A stretch of 64,000 nt of DNA from Leucobacter sp. UT-8R-CII-1-4 (GTDB lineage: Bacteria > Actinomycetota > Actinomycetes > Actinomycetales > Microbacteriaceae): assembly GCF_030010235.1 (NCBI RefSeq), contig NZ_JASCRS010000001.1:1-64000 (forward strand). Reading direction: 5' to 3'. How positions within the stretch are numbered: the first letter of the stretch is position 1; each line of letters opens with the position of its first letter. The notes beneath the pieces are model-generated. The model did not search any database, was not told the origin of the DNA, and saw nothing but the letters and a program-made list of their open reading frames with translations. Of the stretch, positions 20,307-28,696 are shown piece by piece. A program made the position numbers and the translations under genes.

Positions 20307-20696
20307 TCAGACGATCAGAGTTCCAAGACCGAGCGTCACAAGTCCAAGCAGCGGCAGGGTGCCCTGTGTGAGCGCAGCGCGTCGCTTCTCTGGGCTGCTT
20401 AGAAATAGCACCAGCGCGGCCGCAAACATCGAGCCAGCACCGACAAACATCAGAGTAAGGCCCACCACCGGCTGCCCTGCCAGATACAGAACAATACCGA
20501 GGAGCGCGGTAAGCGCGAGGAAAAGGTTATAGAAACCCTGGTTGAAAGCCAACTCTTTCGTCGCAATCGCACCCTCTTCGGTTGTGCCGAAGGTTGCGCG
20601 CACGCGAGGTGACGTCCAGGCAAGCGACTCCATGTAGAAGATGTAAACATGCAGCAGCGCGGCGAGTGCAACTAAAACGATTCCGACTATTGTCAT
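20307..20696 (-). CDS. DUF1304 family membrane protein
   Basis: Protein of 129 residues with four hydrophobic segments. The family features are HVYIFYMESLAWTSPRVRAT after segment 1 and ELAFNQGFYNLFLALTALLG in segment 2. DUF1304 proteins have no assigned function. Confidence 0.9.
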   Translation of the reverse strand: MTIVGIVLVALAALLHVYIFYMESLAWTSPRVRATFGTTEEGAIATKELAFNQGFYNLFLALTALLGIVLYLAGQPVVGLTLMFVGAGSMFAAALVLFLSSPEKRRAALTQGTLPLLGLVTLGLGTLIV

Positions 20697-20791
20697 GAAT
20701 CAATTTTGCACCCGTCGCGCTACCGCACGCGAGAAAGTTACGAAACTCGGTCGTCTCGCAGCACACTCACAAGTTCCAATTGGGCGAAAAC

Positions 20792-21277
20792 TCAGTTCAG
20801 CACACGGAATGTGCGATCAATGTAAACCAGAGCCTCGTCTGACTCACCAGGGATCACGTCGAGCACCTCAGCGATCACCGCTGACGATGCGCCAACAGGA
20901 GTCACTTGCAGTGCTCGGCAACGCAGCGCAGCGCGCACACCCGGCAGATAGGGTTCACCGGTCTCGAGCGTTTCCCAGCCCTGTTCCTCGGTAAAACGCT
21001 CGCCACCTGAGACAGCGAATTCCTTCGCAATCTGAATGTGTCGAGCATCGAGCAGGTGCACGATAAAGGTATCTGCATCTAGCAGCGCCCCAGCGCTACC
21101 TGTGGCGCGGGTCACCGAGAACGTCAGTGAAACCGGGTCAAGGCCAACCGAAGCAACACTTGAAGCGGTCAGGCCAGCCGGCCCTTCCGAAGTGTTTGCC
21201 GTAATGAGAGCGATACCCGCTGGGTGCTCTCGGAACGCGGTTTTGAAACGATCTGCAACTTCATCAACTTGGCTCAC
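20792..21277 (-). CDS. Flavin reductase family protein (FMN-binding split barrel)
   Basis: Protein of 161 residues with the flavin-reductase-like signatures FKTAFREHPAGIALITANTS, GLTASSVASVGLDPVSLTFS and DTFIVHLLDARHIQIAKEF. Such proteins supply reduced flavin to two-component monooxygenases or act as stand-alone reductases. No partner oxygenase lies next to it. GTG 21277 has TAGCGT six bases upstream and no ribosome binding site, so it is probably leaderless. Confidence 0.9.
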   Translation of the reverse strand: MSQVDEVADRFKTAFREHPAGIALITANTSEGPAGLTASSVASVGLDPVSLTFSVTRATGSAGALLDADTFIVHLLDARHIQIAKEFAVSGGERFTEEQGWETLETGEPYLPGVRAALRCRALQVTPVGASSAVIAEVLDVIPGESDEALVYIDRTFRVLN

Positions 21278-21283
21278 CCGTCC

Positions 21284-21289
21284 ACGCTA
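21284..21289 (-). promoter_or_regulatory. -10 element of leaderless flavin reductase transcript
   Basis: TAGCGT on the minus strand, GGACGG, then the GTG start codon. Confidence 0.5.
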
Positions 21290-21368
21290 TCGCTTCGGCG
21301 AGTCGCAATGTCAGACGTTCGCTTGAAGCTTCACGAATGTTACGAACTATGCCATCGGCATCGAGACG

Positions 21369-21863
21369 TTAGGCCATTCCAAGCTGAATTTTGCGGCGGC
21401 GAGCATGTGCGCCGATCCACTCAATCATGAGCCAAACAAACCCACCAACCCATGCAATCGCTGAGACCACCGCGAGCACGTACGTGAGCGTATCGGTAGC
21501 CGCATGAATCGCGTCTGCGTTTGCGCCATAAGACCCCAACCACACCTGCAGAGTTGAACCGTAACCGGTGTCACCGCCGTCAGGCATGGTGATCCCCAGC
21601 ATCAAAAAACCGACGCTACTGAGCCATGCTGCGAACGTTGCGCGTTTGCGAGCAGCACCAAGCAGATCTGACTTCACCAGGTAACACTGCACCGCAAGGA
21701 TCACTTGCATCACGTACGCACCGGCCATCACAAAGATTGGGCCAAACAGCATAAACACGGTGTACCAACCGAACGACCACATCTTGAAGCCGAGTGCCAC
21801 AAGCGGCAGCACAATGAGCGCGACGCCAGTGATGCGATCAAAACGAGTAAGCGAAGTGTTCAT
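21369..21863 (-). CDS. Hypothetical membrane protein, four TM segments
   Basis: Protein of 164 residues with hydrophobic segments near residues 10-26, 32-60, 82-95 and 123-146. The segment FGWYTVFMLFGPIFVMAGAY and the Arg-rich C-terminus (AHARRRKIQLGMA) suggest a cytoplasmic tail. I do not recognise the family. CAGAAT lies six bases before the ATG, so it may also be leaderless. It follows the SDR gene by 18 bases on the same strand. Confidence 0.7.
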   Translation of the reverse strand: MNTSLTRFDRITGVALIVLPLVALGFKMWSFGWYTVFMLFGPIFVMAGAYVMQVILAVQCYLVKSDLLGAARKRATFAAWLSSVGFLMLGITMPDGGDTGYGSTLQVWLGSYGANADAIHAATDTLTYVLAVVSAIAWVGGFVWLMIEWIGAHARRRKIQLGMA

Positions 21864-21881
21864 GGTGAAATTCTGCCACCG

Positions 21882-22784
21882 TCAGCCGCGCTTAGGCACC
21901 ATAGCTTCAACAAGCTGAGGATCGTCATCGCCCCACGGCGTCACCGCAAGGCGGCGAGCGCTCTCGGCCGGTGCGCCATGTTCGCGCACCACATCGGCAA
22001 GCGAAGCCGGAGTGTCATGGGTGACCCGCAAGTATTTGCCTGACCACTCATCGATTTCCCCACGGTGGATCGCCAACACCAAATCTGTCGTAGCCGAGAC
22101 GGGCGTGAACTCTGTGCGACCCGCGTGCAGTTCCATGCTCTGCGTCATATCGGTGCGTACCGTACCCGGGGCAACTGCGAAAGCCCGTAGACCCTGCGCG
22201 AAGCCAGCCTCATGCATGTGCCCGGTCAAACGGATCACGCCGGCCTTGCTTGCCGTGTAGGCCGAAGCTTTCGCCCAGTCCTTTGCGCCTGCGCCAGAAG
22301 CCAGCTCAACCACCCGGCAATAGCGATGATGCACACCGTCAACATGAGGAAGCATTCTCGGAATCACTGCGTTCGACACGTTGAATGACCCAATCAAGTT
22401 GGTTTCGATAATCTCGCGCCACTCTGCCGGGTCTGCTTCCCAAAGCGCTACTTCACGATCGATCCGACCCGCGGCGTTGACGAGCAGACTCACCGGGGCA
22501 CCCGCTATTTCAAGATCTCGCGCGAGCTGTTCGGCGGCGATGCCTACCTCAGCCGAATCAGTAATGTCGACCGCGCTGAAAAGGGCCGTACCACCGGCCT
22601 CGGCAATCTCGGCGGCAACCTCTTCAAGTAGCTCTGAATTGCGTGCGATCAGCCCAACGTTCACGCCGGACCTTGCGAGGGCGAGTGCGATAGCACGCCC
22701 GATCCCACGTGATGCCCCGGTAACAATCGCCGCCGTGGCTTCGGTTTGCCCCAAAACGTTTGTGTTCGCATTCGACTGACTCAT
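21882..22784 (-). CDS. Short-chain dehydrogenase/reductase (SDR)
   Basis: Classical SDR of 300 residues. The cofactor motif is TGASRGIGRAIALALA, the NAG-type motif VNAAGRIDRE, and the active site includes YTASKAGV (Tyr-x3-Lys). The C-terminus after residue 240 is longer than usual. Substrate unknown. ATG 22784 is 33 bases from the divergent flavodoxin-like gene start, with TACGCT six bases upstream, so the transcript is probably leaderless. Confidence 0.92.
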   Translation of the reverse strand: MSQSNANTNVLGQTEATAAIVTGASRGIGRAIALALARSGVNVGLIARNSELLEEVAAEIAEAGGTALFSAVDITDSAEVGIAAEQLARDLEIAGAPVSLLVNAAGRIDREVALWEADPAEWREIIETNLIGSFNVSNAVIPRMLPHVDGVHHRYCRVVELASGAGAKDWAKASAYTASKAGVIRLTGHMHEAGFAQGLRAFAVAPGTVRTDMTQSMELHAGRTEFTPVSATTDLVLAIHRGEIDEWSGKYLRVTHDTPASLADVVREHGAPAESARRLAVTPWGDDDPQLVEAMVPKRG

Positions 22785-22790
22785 GCAACC

Positions 22791-22810
22791 AGCGTAGCTG
22801 GGCGTACACT
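22791..22810. promoter_or_regulatory. Overlapping divergent leaderless promoters
   Basis: Minus-strand -10 TACGCT (22791-22796) and plus-strand -10 TACACT (22805-22810) are only eight bases apart, each six bases from its start codon. The -35 positions of each promoter must therefore lie inside or at the start of the other gene. Confidence 0.6.
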
Positions 22811-22816
22811 GCAGTT

Positions 22817-23269
22817 ATGGCCAGGTTGCTTGTGGTTCATCATTCTCCGTCGCTGTCGACGAGGGGGCTCGCTGACGCGGTACTTGCTGGCGCGCGTTTG
22901 CCGGAAATCACGGGGGTTGAGGTGGTTGAGCGCGAGGCACTTCAGGCAACTGTCGAAGACGTGCTGAGCGCTGATGGCTATTTGCTCGGAACCACCGCCA
23001 ACTTTGGGTATTTGTCGGGGGCACTCAAGCACTTTTTTGATACCACGTTTCATGCGACCCACGAGGCCACCCGTAAGCGCCCGTTCTCATATTGGATCCA
23101 CGGTGGATACGACACCACAGGCGCCGAAATCGCGATGAAGTCGATCACCACCGGTTACGGCTGGCAGCTTGTCGCGGAACCGCTCGTATTCACCGGCGAG
23201 GTCGACGAGCAGCAAACTCAACTTGCAGCTGAACTCGGTGCGAATGTTGCGGCCTCGCTTATGGCGTAA
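22817..23269 (+). CDS. Flavodoxin/NADPH-dependent FMN reductase-like protein
   Basis: Protein of 150 residues with a flavodoxin-like fold: N-terminal MARLLVVHHSPSLSTRGLAD (phosphate loop), DGYLLGTTANFGYLSGALKH (flavin loop) and FSYWIHGGYDTTGAE. Likely binds FMN and reduces quinones or flavins, but no partner can be read. The start is ATG 22817; the 19 codons upstream would overlap the divergent SDR gene and its promoter. Confidence 0.85.
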   Translation: MARLLVVHHSPSLSTRGLADAVLAGARLPEITGVEVVEREALQATVEDVLSADGYLLGTTANFGYLSGALKHFFDTTFHATHEATRKRPFSYWIHGGYDTTGAEIAMKSITTGYGWQLVAEPLVFTGEVDEQQTQLAAELGANVAASLMA

Positions 23270-23305
23270 CCGCATGGGCGACCCACTGCGCGAGAATAAG
23301 AGCCC

Positions 23306-24256
23306 ATGGCAATTCTGATTGATCCCCCGGCTTGGCCAGCTCACGGCACACTTTGGAGTCACCTGATCTCTGACAGTGATTACGACGAGCTTCACCTTTT
23401 CGCCGCGAAGCTCGGTGCACCGCGTCGCGGCTTTGATTTGGATCACTACGACGTGCCTGCCTCGTTGTACGAGCGGGCTGTCTTGCTCGGGGCCCAAGCT
23501 GTGACCGCAAAAGATGTGGTTCATCGGCTACGCGGATCTGGGCTGCGTGTGCGCGGAGTTGACCGTGAAGCTGTGCGTCCATTGCGCCGCCGCCACTATC
23601 TACAAAACGAATGGCTCGCGCTGGGAACCCGACTTGAGGTTTCTTCGGCTCTCGACCCAGATGAACGAAACAATTGGCACGCTCTCGGCGCAAATCTGTT
23701 GACCCGCTGGAACGAGCCACATCGCAGTTATCACGATGAGCGCCACCTGGAAGACGTGCTGCTCGCCCTGAATCATTTGCAGGTGCGCGGCGAAATGATT
23801 GCGCCCGAAACGCTGCTCGCTGCATGGTTCCACGATGCTGTCTATGAAGGCTCCGCCGGAGAGGACGAGGCAGCTTCAGCTGAGCTGGCGCTGCGTTCGC
23901 TTACCGATGCAGAATTCGCACTCGATGGTGCACTGGTGGCTAGCGTGGGCGACCACGTACTTGCCACCATTCCAGCAAGGGAGGTAGCGGATCCACCGGC
24001 CTCACTCGCTCATCTTCTCGATGCTGACCTTTCCATTTTTGCAGCCTCGCCCACACGCTATGCCGATTATGCTTCTTCGGTTCGCCGAGAGTACGCGCAC
24101 GTATCTGACAGCGCATTCGCGAACGGTCGCGCTCAGATTCTTGAGAGCTACCTTTTGATGCCGAAGATTTACCGCAGCGATGCCGCGAAAGCGCTGTGGG
24201 AAGATCGAGCGCGCGAGAATCTGCGAAGCGAGTTTGCCGAACTTTCGAAGTACTAA
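23306..24256 (+). CDS. DUF4031-HD domain fusion protein
   Basis: Protein of 316 residues in two parts. Residues 1-95 are a DUF4031 domain (MAILIDPPAWPAHGTLWSHL, DLDHYDVPASLYERA). Residues 115-310 form an HD-type metal-dependent phosphohydrolase-like domain with HRSYHDERHLEDVL (H143, H147), the HD pair in AAWFHDAVYEG (H176-D177) and a later Asp in LLDADLSIF. DUF4031 is of unknown function; the HD part suggests hydrolysis of a phosphorylated or nucleotide substrate. The start has no clear ribosome binding site (GAGAAT eight bases upstream). Confidence 0.85.
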   Translation: MAILIDPPAWPAHGTLWSHLISDSDYDELHLFAAKLGAPRRGFDLDHYDVPASLYERAVLLGAQAVTAKDVVHRLRGSGLRVRGVDREAVRPLRRRHYLQNEWLALGTRLEVSSALDPDERNNWHALGANLLTRWNEPHRSYHDERHLEDVLLALNHLQVRGEMIAPETLLAAWFHDAVYEGSAGEDEAASAELALRSLTDAEFALDGALVASVGDHVLATIPAREVADPPASLAHLLDADLSIFAASPTRYADYASSVRREYAHVSDSAFANGRAQILESYLLMPKIYRSDAAKALWEDRARENLRSEFAELSKY

Positions 24257-24335
24257 CGGGAGTTTTTCCACCGCACCTTCAGCAGATCCTGCTACGATCG
24301 CAACTTCGGTGAGACGAACTTTTCAGGAGTAGACG

Positions 24336-24770
24336 ATGCAGGCAGTCGCGCAGCCACGCGTACCGCGTGCTTTTGCACGCCTGCTGACGCTGCTCACCGT
24401 GCTGACACTCAGCATGCCGACTTTCTGGATGATCGACGTCATGCAGGCTGCCCAAAACGCGAACTCGCCACAGACTTCACACTCGTCGCAACAGACACTG
24501 CGATTTGATGAGTCCCGTAGCGAGCAAGAAACGCTCGAGGTCGTTTCAGACGATAAGCCAGAAGGCAGCCCGGGTCTGGACGCTCAGGGAAGCGACACCG
24601 AGGGGCTGGTTCACGCAGCCCTCACGCACCCGACCGCCGCAGTTGTGCGCGAGTCGTTTATCCCGGCACCAGCGCTCAGCGGTCTCGAGCGTCAACGCAT
24701 TTCACGACTATTGCTACCGCTATCACCGGTCAAAGAGGTTCCCACCTCCCCTCCGTTAGTCGCAGCCTAG
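24336..24770 (+). CDS. Hypothetical membrane-anchored protein
   Basis: Protein of 144 residues with a basic N-terminus, one hydrophobic segment (residues 14-36, RLLTLLTVLTLSMPTFWMID) and a polar, Ser/Glu/Asp-rich remainder ending in a Pro-rich tail. AGGAG precedes ATG 24336 at good spacing, which supports it as a gene. I do not recognise a family. It could be a secreted or single-pass membrane protein. It is upstream of, and on the same strand as, the LCP gene, with a 148-base gap holding a short GCTGCC/GGCAGC hairpin. Confidence 0.55.
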   Translation: MQAVAQPRVPRAFARLLTLLTVLTLSMPTFWMIDVMQAAQNANSPQTSHSSQQTLRFDESRSEQETLEVVSDDKPEGSPGLDAQGSDTEGLVHAALTHPTAAVVRESFIPAPALSGLERQRISRLLLPLSPVKEVPTSPPLVAA

Positions 24771-24918
24771 GGCCCCTAGCTACCTCAGCCGGTGGCACAC
24801 CGTGCCGTTGTTTTCACGGCGCTCTCCCTTAGCTTCGCGCTGCCCCGTGGCAGCCTCGCGCATTCTTGTGTGAAAACACTGCGCCAACATAGACTTCGCA
24901 GAAACGGACTCTCCGCAT

Positions 24919-26259
24919 ATGACGACCCCCAAATCGCCCTCCTCACGATCTGAATTCAGTTACTCGGATTCGCCCCAGCACGTCGCACAGCGCCACTACG
25001 CCGCGAAACGTCGCCGGCGCAAGCGCCTATTCATCACCATTGCGACCACACTCTCAGTCGCCCTCTTGGCATCAGTGGGCGCGATCGCCTTCGCGCTCGC
25101 AGACCTCAATAGAAGTGTGGTGCGCTCAGAATTCCAGCTGCCAATGGTCGAAGACACCTTTGTCGACCCCGGCGAGCAAAACATTCTCATTATGGGCATG
25201 GATAGTCGAGTCGATCAGAACGGCAACGAACTGCCCCAGGAAATCTACGATGCACTTCACGCCGGCGGCTCCGACGACGGCGGATACAACGCCAATGTGC
25301 TGATGCTCTTGCACATGCCAGCAGATCGCTCAAAAACCGTGGGAATATCGATCCCCCGTGATGATTACGTCGAAATCGTAGGTGCCCCACTCGGCGTAAG
25401 CCACTCCAAAATCAAAGAAGCCTACGGCCTGCGCATGTCGGAGCGACTAGGCGAACTCAACGACGACAATGAGGGTCTCTCAGAGGACGAGATCTATCAG
25501 GAGGCCCGCGCAGCTGGCCGCCAGGCACAAATCGAAACAGTTTCACACTTCCTTGGCGACGTCAGAATCGACCACTTTGTGGAAATGACCATGGGTGGTT
25601 TCTACGAGGTCACGAAGGCCGTCGCCCCCATCAATGTGTGCCTCAACCAGGCCACCGAAGATAGCTTCTCTGGCGCGTATTTTGCGGCTGGCGAGCAAGA
25701 AATTGATGCTCAACAGGCCATGAGCTTTGTACGTCAGCGCCGAGATACCAGCGAAGACGGCCCTTACCTCACCGATCTTGACCGGTCACGCCGCCAGCAG
25801 GCATTTATGGTCGCTCTCGCTGAGAAGCTGAAGAGCTCAAGCACCTTTATGAATCCGATCACCGTCGCGTCTTTGATGGATGCCACCAAAAACTATGTTG
25901 CCCTCGATTCGGGTTTCGACGCGATCACGTTCTTGCGGATCGCAAAGGACGCGGCAAACCACGGTGCTGGTTTTATCACCCTGCCAATTGTTGAATTTGA
26001 TGAAATCGATGGCAAAGCCGTGAACGTCGTTGATGTTGATGAGATTCAGTCCATCGTTGCGTCAATCTTTGACGGCAGCTACTGGGATCAACCCGCGGAA
26101 GATTCCGCCCCAGCAGATGGCACTGCCGAAGAAAGCGACGGCGAAGCGGGCGAAGCACCCGCGGCACCGAGCGAACCGGCGCGCAACGACGCTGGCAACG
26201 CAGTTTACGATTCGTGGGATCAGCCGATCCGCACGGGTGGGGTTCCCTGCGTGAACTAG
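24919..26259 (+). CDS. LCP (LytR-CpsA-Psr) family cell-wall ligase
   Basis: Protein of 446 residues: cytoplasmic basic N-terminus, one transmembrane helix (residues 37-60) and an extracellular LCP domain with NILIMGMDSRVDQNG, the conserved Arg-Asp site in VGISIPRDDYVEI, FLGDVRIDHFVEM and FVRQRRDTSEDGPYLTDLDR. A C-terminal acidic Ala/Glu/Pro linker follows. LCP enzymes transfer undecaprenyl-linked glycopolymers (teichoic acid, arabinogalactan or capsule-type) onto peptidoglycan. Which polymer is used here cannot be told. Confidence 0.93.
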   Translation: MTTPKSPSSRSEFSYSDSPQHVAQRHYAAKRRRRKRLFITIATTLSVALLASVGAIAFALADLNRSVVRSEFQLPMVEDTFVDPGEQNILIMGMDSRVDQNGNELPQEIYDALHAGGSDDGGYNANVLMLLHMPADRSKTVGISIPRDDYVEIVGAPLGVSHSKIKEAYGLRMSERLGELNDDNEGLSEDEIYQEARAAGRQAQIETVSHFLGDVRIDHFVEMTMGGFYEVTKAVAPINVCLNQATEDSFSGAYFAAGEQEIDAQQAMSFVRQRRDTSEDGPYLTDLDRSRRQQAFMVALAEKLKSSSTFMNPITVASLMDATKNYVALDSGFDAITFLRIAKDAANHGAGFITLPIVEFDEIDGKAVNVVDVDEIQSIVASIFDGSYWDQPAEDSAPADGTAEESDGEAGEAPAAPSEPARNDAGNAVYDSWDQPIRTGGVPCVN

Positions 26260-26267
26260 CCAGCCAG

Positions 26268-26307
26268 GGGGTGTGGTGGGCGCGGAGTGCTGCGCACACC
26301 ACACCCC
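26268..26307 (+). terminator. Terminator-like hairpin after the LCP gene
   Basis: GGGGTGTGGTG pairs with CACCACACCCC across an 18-base GC-rich loop. No U-run. Its right arm overlaps the -35 region of the next gene. Confidence 0.55.
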
Positions 26308-26312
26308 ACAGC

Positions 26313-26318
26313 TAGAAT
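26313..26318 (+). promoter_or_regulatory. -10 element of leaderless yaeQ transcript
   Basis: TAGAAT, then TGCTAC, then the GTG start of the YaeQ gene. Confidence 0.6.
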
Positions 26319-26324
26319 TGCTAC

Positions 26325-26864
26325 GTGGCTATTGGTTCAACGATGCTTGTGTTCAGTGTGCAATTGGCCGACGTTGATCGTGGTGTCTACGAAGATTTCA
26401 CCCTGCGCGTCGCCAAGCACCCCTCAGAGACTGAGGCGTTTATGATCACCCGCATTCTCGCCTACTGCCTCGAATACCAAGACGGCATTGAGTTTGGTGG
26501 CGGTGTGTCAACCGCTGAAGACCCCGCTGTGCTCGTCAAAGACCTCACCGGCAAGGTGACCGCTTGGATCGAGGTCGGTTCTCCCGACGCAGCCCGAGTG
26601 CACGCCGGCAGCAAACTTGCCGACCACGCCGCGGTATACACCCACCGGGATCCAGCGAAATTGTTGGCGGCTTGGGAGGGCAAAACTATTCACCGTGCAA
26701 GCGAGGTAGTGTTGCGCAGCTTTGATTCAAAATTTATTGAGGCAGCAACGGGTGCGTTGGATCGCCGAAACCAGCTCTCCGTCTCAGCGACCGAGGGCAC
26801 GCTTTACGTGGAGCTCAACGGCGAATCATTTGAGTCCTCCGTGCGAACGCACGACTTGGTGTAG
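26325..26864 (+). CDS. yaeQ: YaeQ family protein
   Basis: Protein of 179 residues matching YaeQ along its length: VQLADVDRGVYEDFTLRVAK, HPSETEAFMITRILAYCLEY, TAWIEVGSPDAARVHAGSKL, DHAAVYTH. YaeQ has a PD-(D/E)XK nuclease-like fold with the Glu/Lys residues of that site (E in IEVG, K in GSKLAD); no activity is established. GTG 26325 is chosen because of its leaderless promoter; ATG 26340 is possible. It is convergent with the RluA gene with only three bases between stops. Confidence 0.9.
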   Translation: MAIGSTMLVFSVQLADVDRGVYEDFTLRVAKHPSETEAFMITRILAYCLEYQDGIEFGGGVSTAEDPAVLVKDLTGKVTAWIEVGSPDAARVHAGSKLADHAAVYTHRDPAKLLAAWEGKTIHRASEVVLRSFDSKFIEAATGALDRRNQLSVSATEGTLYVELNGESFESSVRTHDLV

Positions 26865-26867
26865 TTG

Positions 26868-27854
26868 TCACGTCTCACTCGCGAGCGGAAGCGTTCTTGC
26901 GCTTGTAAATGCTCGCTCGCTGCCGTCTATCGGGTCGGTGAAGCGGAGCTCGTTAGCAAGCAACTGCAGCGGAATGTTGAAATCGTCAATCGCAACGTCT
27001 CGTTCGACTGGATAGAGCGGATCGCCCACGATTGGAATGCCAAGGCTCGCCAAATGCAATCGCAATTGATGGGTTTTGCCTGTGACCGGAGTGAGTCTGT
27101 ACTCGGCGAGGCGATCCTCGTCGCCCTTTTTGCCGGGCCAGTCAGTAGGCGCGAAGGCAGCGGGAACTTCTGACGCCGGAACTTCACCAATCAGCTCAAC
27201 AATTGATTCAGAATTTGGGGCGAGGCCAGGCACTTCTTCGGCGCGCATAACTCCGTGCTGTTTCGCGAGATGACTGCGCACCGTTACCGGATAATCGAGG
27301 TCATCGCGCAATGGCGCAATCGCCCGGTAGCGCTTGTGAATCGCGCCATCTTGAAACATCGACTGGTACGCGCCGCGCCAGCGCTGCTCGGTGGCAAGCA
27401 ATAGCAGGCCCGAGGTGACTCGGTCGAGGCGGTGCATCGGCGTAAGCTCAGGCAGCCCGAGCTCAGCTCGCAACCGCACCACAACGCTCTGGGTGACATG
27501 GCGGCCCCGCGGAATCGATGACAGGAATGGTGGTTTATCGACGACAAGAATTCGTTCGTCACGGTAGACAACCTGGATCATGCCCGGAACGGGCGCTTCT
27601 TCGCGCAGTTCACGATGGAACCAGATAAATGTGTGCGGACGGTAGACCTCGTGCGCCGTAATCTGGCTGCCGTCTTCAAGCACGAAAGTGCCGTTTGCGA
27701 TCGCTTGATCAACGTCAATGTGCTTGTGCAAGCGTTCGTGCAGCCAGTCACGCATGGTGGCCCAAGCGTGCGGCACTCCGCGAATCGCGTTGTCAGTTCG
27801 CAACCACGCTGGATCGAGGCCATTACGTTGCGGTAGCGGAGACTTGGGAGGCAC
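26868..27854 (-). CDS. RluA-type pseudouridine synthase
   Basis: Protein of 328 residues with the RluA catalytic motif MHRLDRVTSGLLLLAT (nucleophile Asp in HRLDR), VVDKPPFLSSIPRG and the late TGKTHQLRLHLASLGIPIVGDPLY. It lacks an obvious S4 domain but has a roughly 90-residue N-terminal part. It is probably the RluA/RluC/RluD group acting on rRNA or tRNA; the target base is unknown. GTG 27854 has TAGCAT six bases upstream (leaderless). Confidence 0.93.
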   Translation of the reverse strand: MPPKSPLPQRNGLDPAWLRTDNAIRGVPHAWATMRDWLHERLHKHIDVDQAIANGTFVLEDGSQITAHEVYRPHTFIWFHRELREEAPVPGMIQVVYRDERILVVDKPPFLSSIPRGRHVTQSVVVRLRAELGLPELTPMHRLDRVTSGLLLLATEQRWRGAYQSMFQDGAIHKRYRAIAPLRDDLDYPVTVRSHLAKQHGVMRAEEVPGLAPNSESIVELIGEVPASEVPAAFAPTDWPGKKGDEDRLAEYRLTPVTGKTHQLRLHLASLGIPIVGDPLYPVERDVAIDDFNIPLQLLANELRFTDPIDGSERAFTSARTLPLASET

Positions 27855-27860
27855 CAGACG

Positions 27861-27866
27861 ATGCTA
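27861..27866 (-). promoter_or_regulatory. -10 element of leaderless RluA-type gene
   Basis: TAGCAT on the minus strand, CGTCTG, then the GTG start. Confidence 0.5.
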
Positions 27867-27889
27867 CCGCGCGCTGCCGGGCCGCTGGT

Positions 27890-28696
27890 TCAGGAGGGTC
27901 TGAGTGTGCGGGCGCTCCATCGGCCATTGGCGTGCTCGACGCTGATCGGATGTTCGAAAGCCTGTGTCACAAGCTCGGTACGCAGCACCTCGGTCACCGG
28001 GCCGGCAGCGACAACAGCACCGTGTGAGAGCAGCACAGCGTGACTGGTGGTCTCGGGAATCTCTTCGAGGTGATGCGTTACCAGCACTGAGGCGAGGCCT
28101 GGATGGGTGCTGTCGAGCAGATCAATGGTTTCGAGCAACTGCTCTCGTGCAGCGACATCGAGTCCCGTTGATGGTTCATCGAGGAGCAGCAGTTTTGGCT
28201 CAGAAATGAGAGCGCGCGCAATCAAGGCGCGCCCGCGTTCGCCCTGTGAGAGGTTTGTCCAACGGTGCTCTGATTTGCCGCCAAGACCAAGCAGATCTAC
28301 CAGTTCGCGCGCTTTGACGAGTTCTGCTTCGCTGGGCTGCCAACGCATCATCAGTTCGATGCTGCCAGTGAGTCCTGTCAGCACAACCTCGGTGATGGTG
28401 AGTGGTGATTGCAGTGGGTGTCGCGGATTCACGTGCCCTATCTCGCGGCGAAGTGCCTGCAACTCGACTCTGCCAAGGCGATGGCCGAGCAGATCGACGG
28501 TGCCGGTCGTCGGAAATGTTTGCGCCCCACAAAAACCCAGAATGGTACTTTTGCCAGCTCCGTTTGGTCCGAGCATCACCCAGTGTTCACCAGCATGAAT
28601 TGAAAACGAGACAGCGTCGAGAATCTCACGACCGTCACGCCTAAAGGTCACCTGGTTGAGTTCGACAACGGGAGTGGTTGCTGCGCCTGCGCTCAT
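27890..28696 (-). CDS. ABC transporter ATP-binding protein (stand-alone)
   Basis: Single ABC ATPase of 268 residues: Walker A LGPNGAGKSTILGF, Q-loop GHVNPRHPLQ, signature LSQGERGRALIARAL, Walker B LLLLDEPSTGLD and H-loop VLVTHHLEEIPE. The pattern resembles the YlmA/ModF-like soluble ATPase group. No permease is encoded nearby. Its ATG overlaps the stop of the GntR gene by four bases (ATGA), so both are co-translated. Confidence 0.9.
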   Translation of the reverse strand: MSAGAATTPVVELNQVTFRRDGREILDAVSFSIHAGEHWVMLGPNGAGKSTILGFCGAQTFPTTGTVDLLGHRLGRVELQALRREIGHVNPRHPLQSPLTITEVVLTGLTGSIELMMRWQPSEAELVKARELVDLLGLGGKSEHRWTNLSQGERGRALIARALISEPKLLLLDEPSTGLDVAAREQLLETIDLLDSTHPGLASVLVTHHLEEIPETTSHAVLLSHGAVVAAGPVTEVLRTELVTQAFEHPISVEHANGRWSARTLRPS

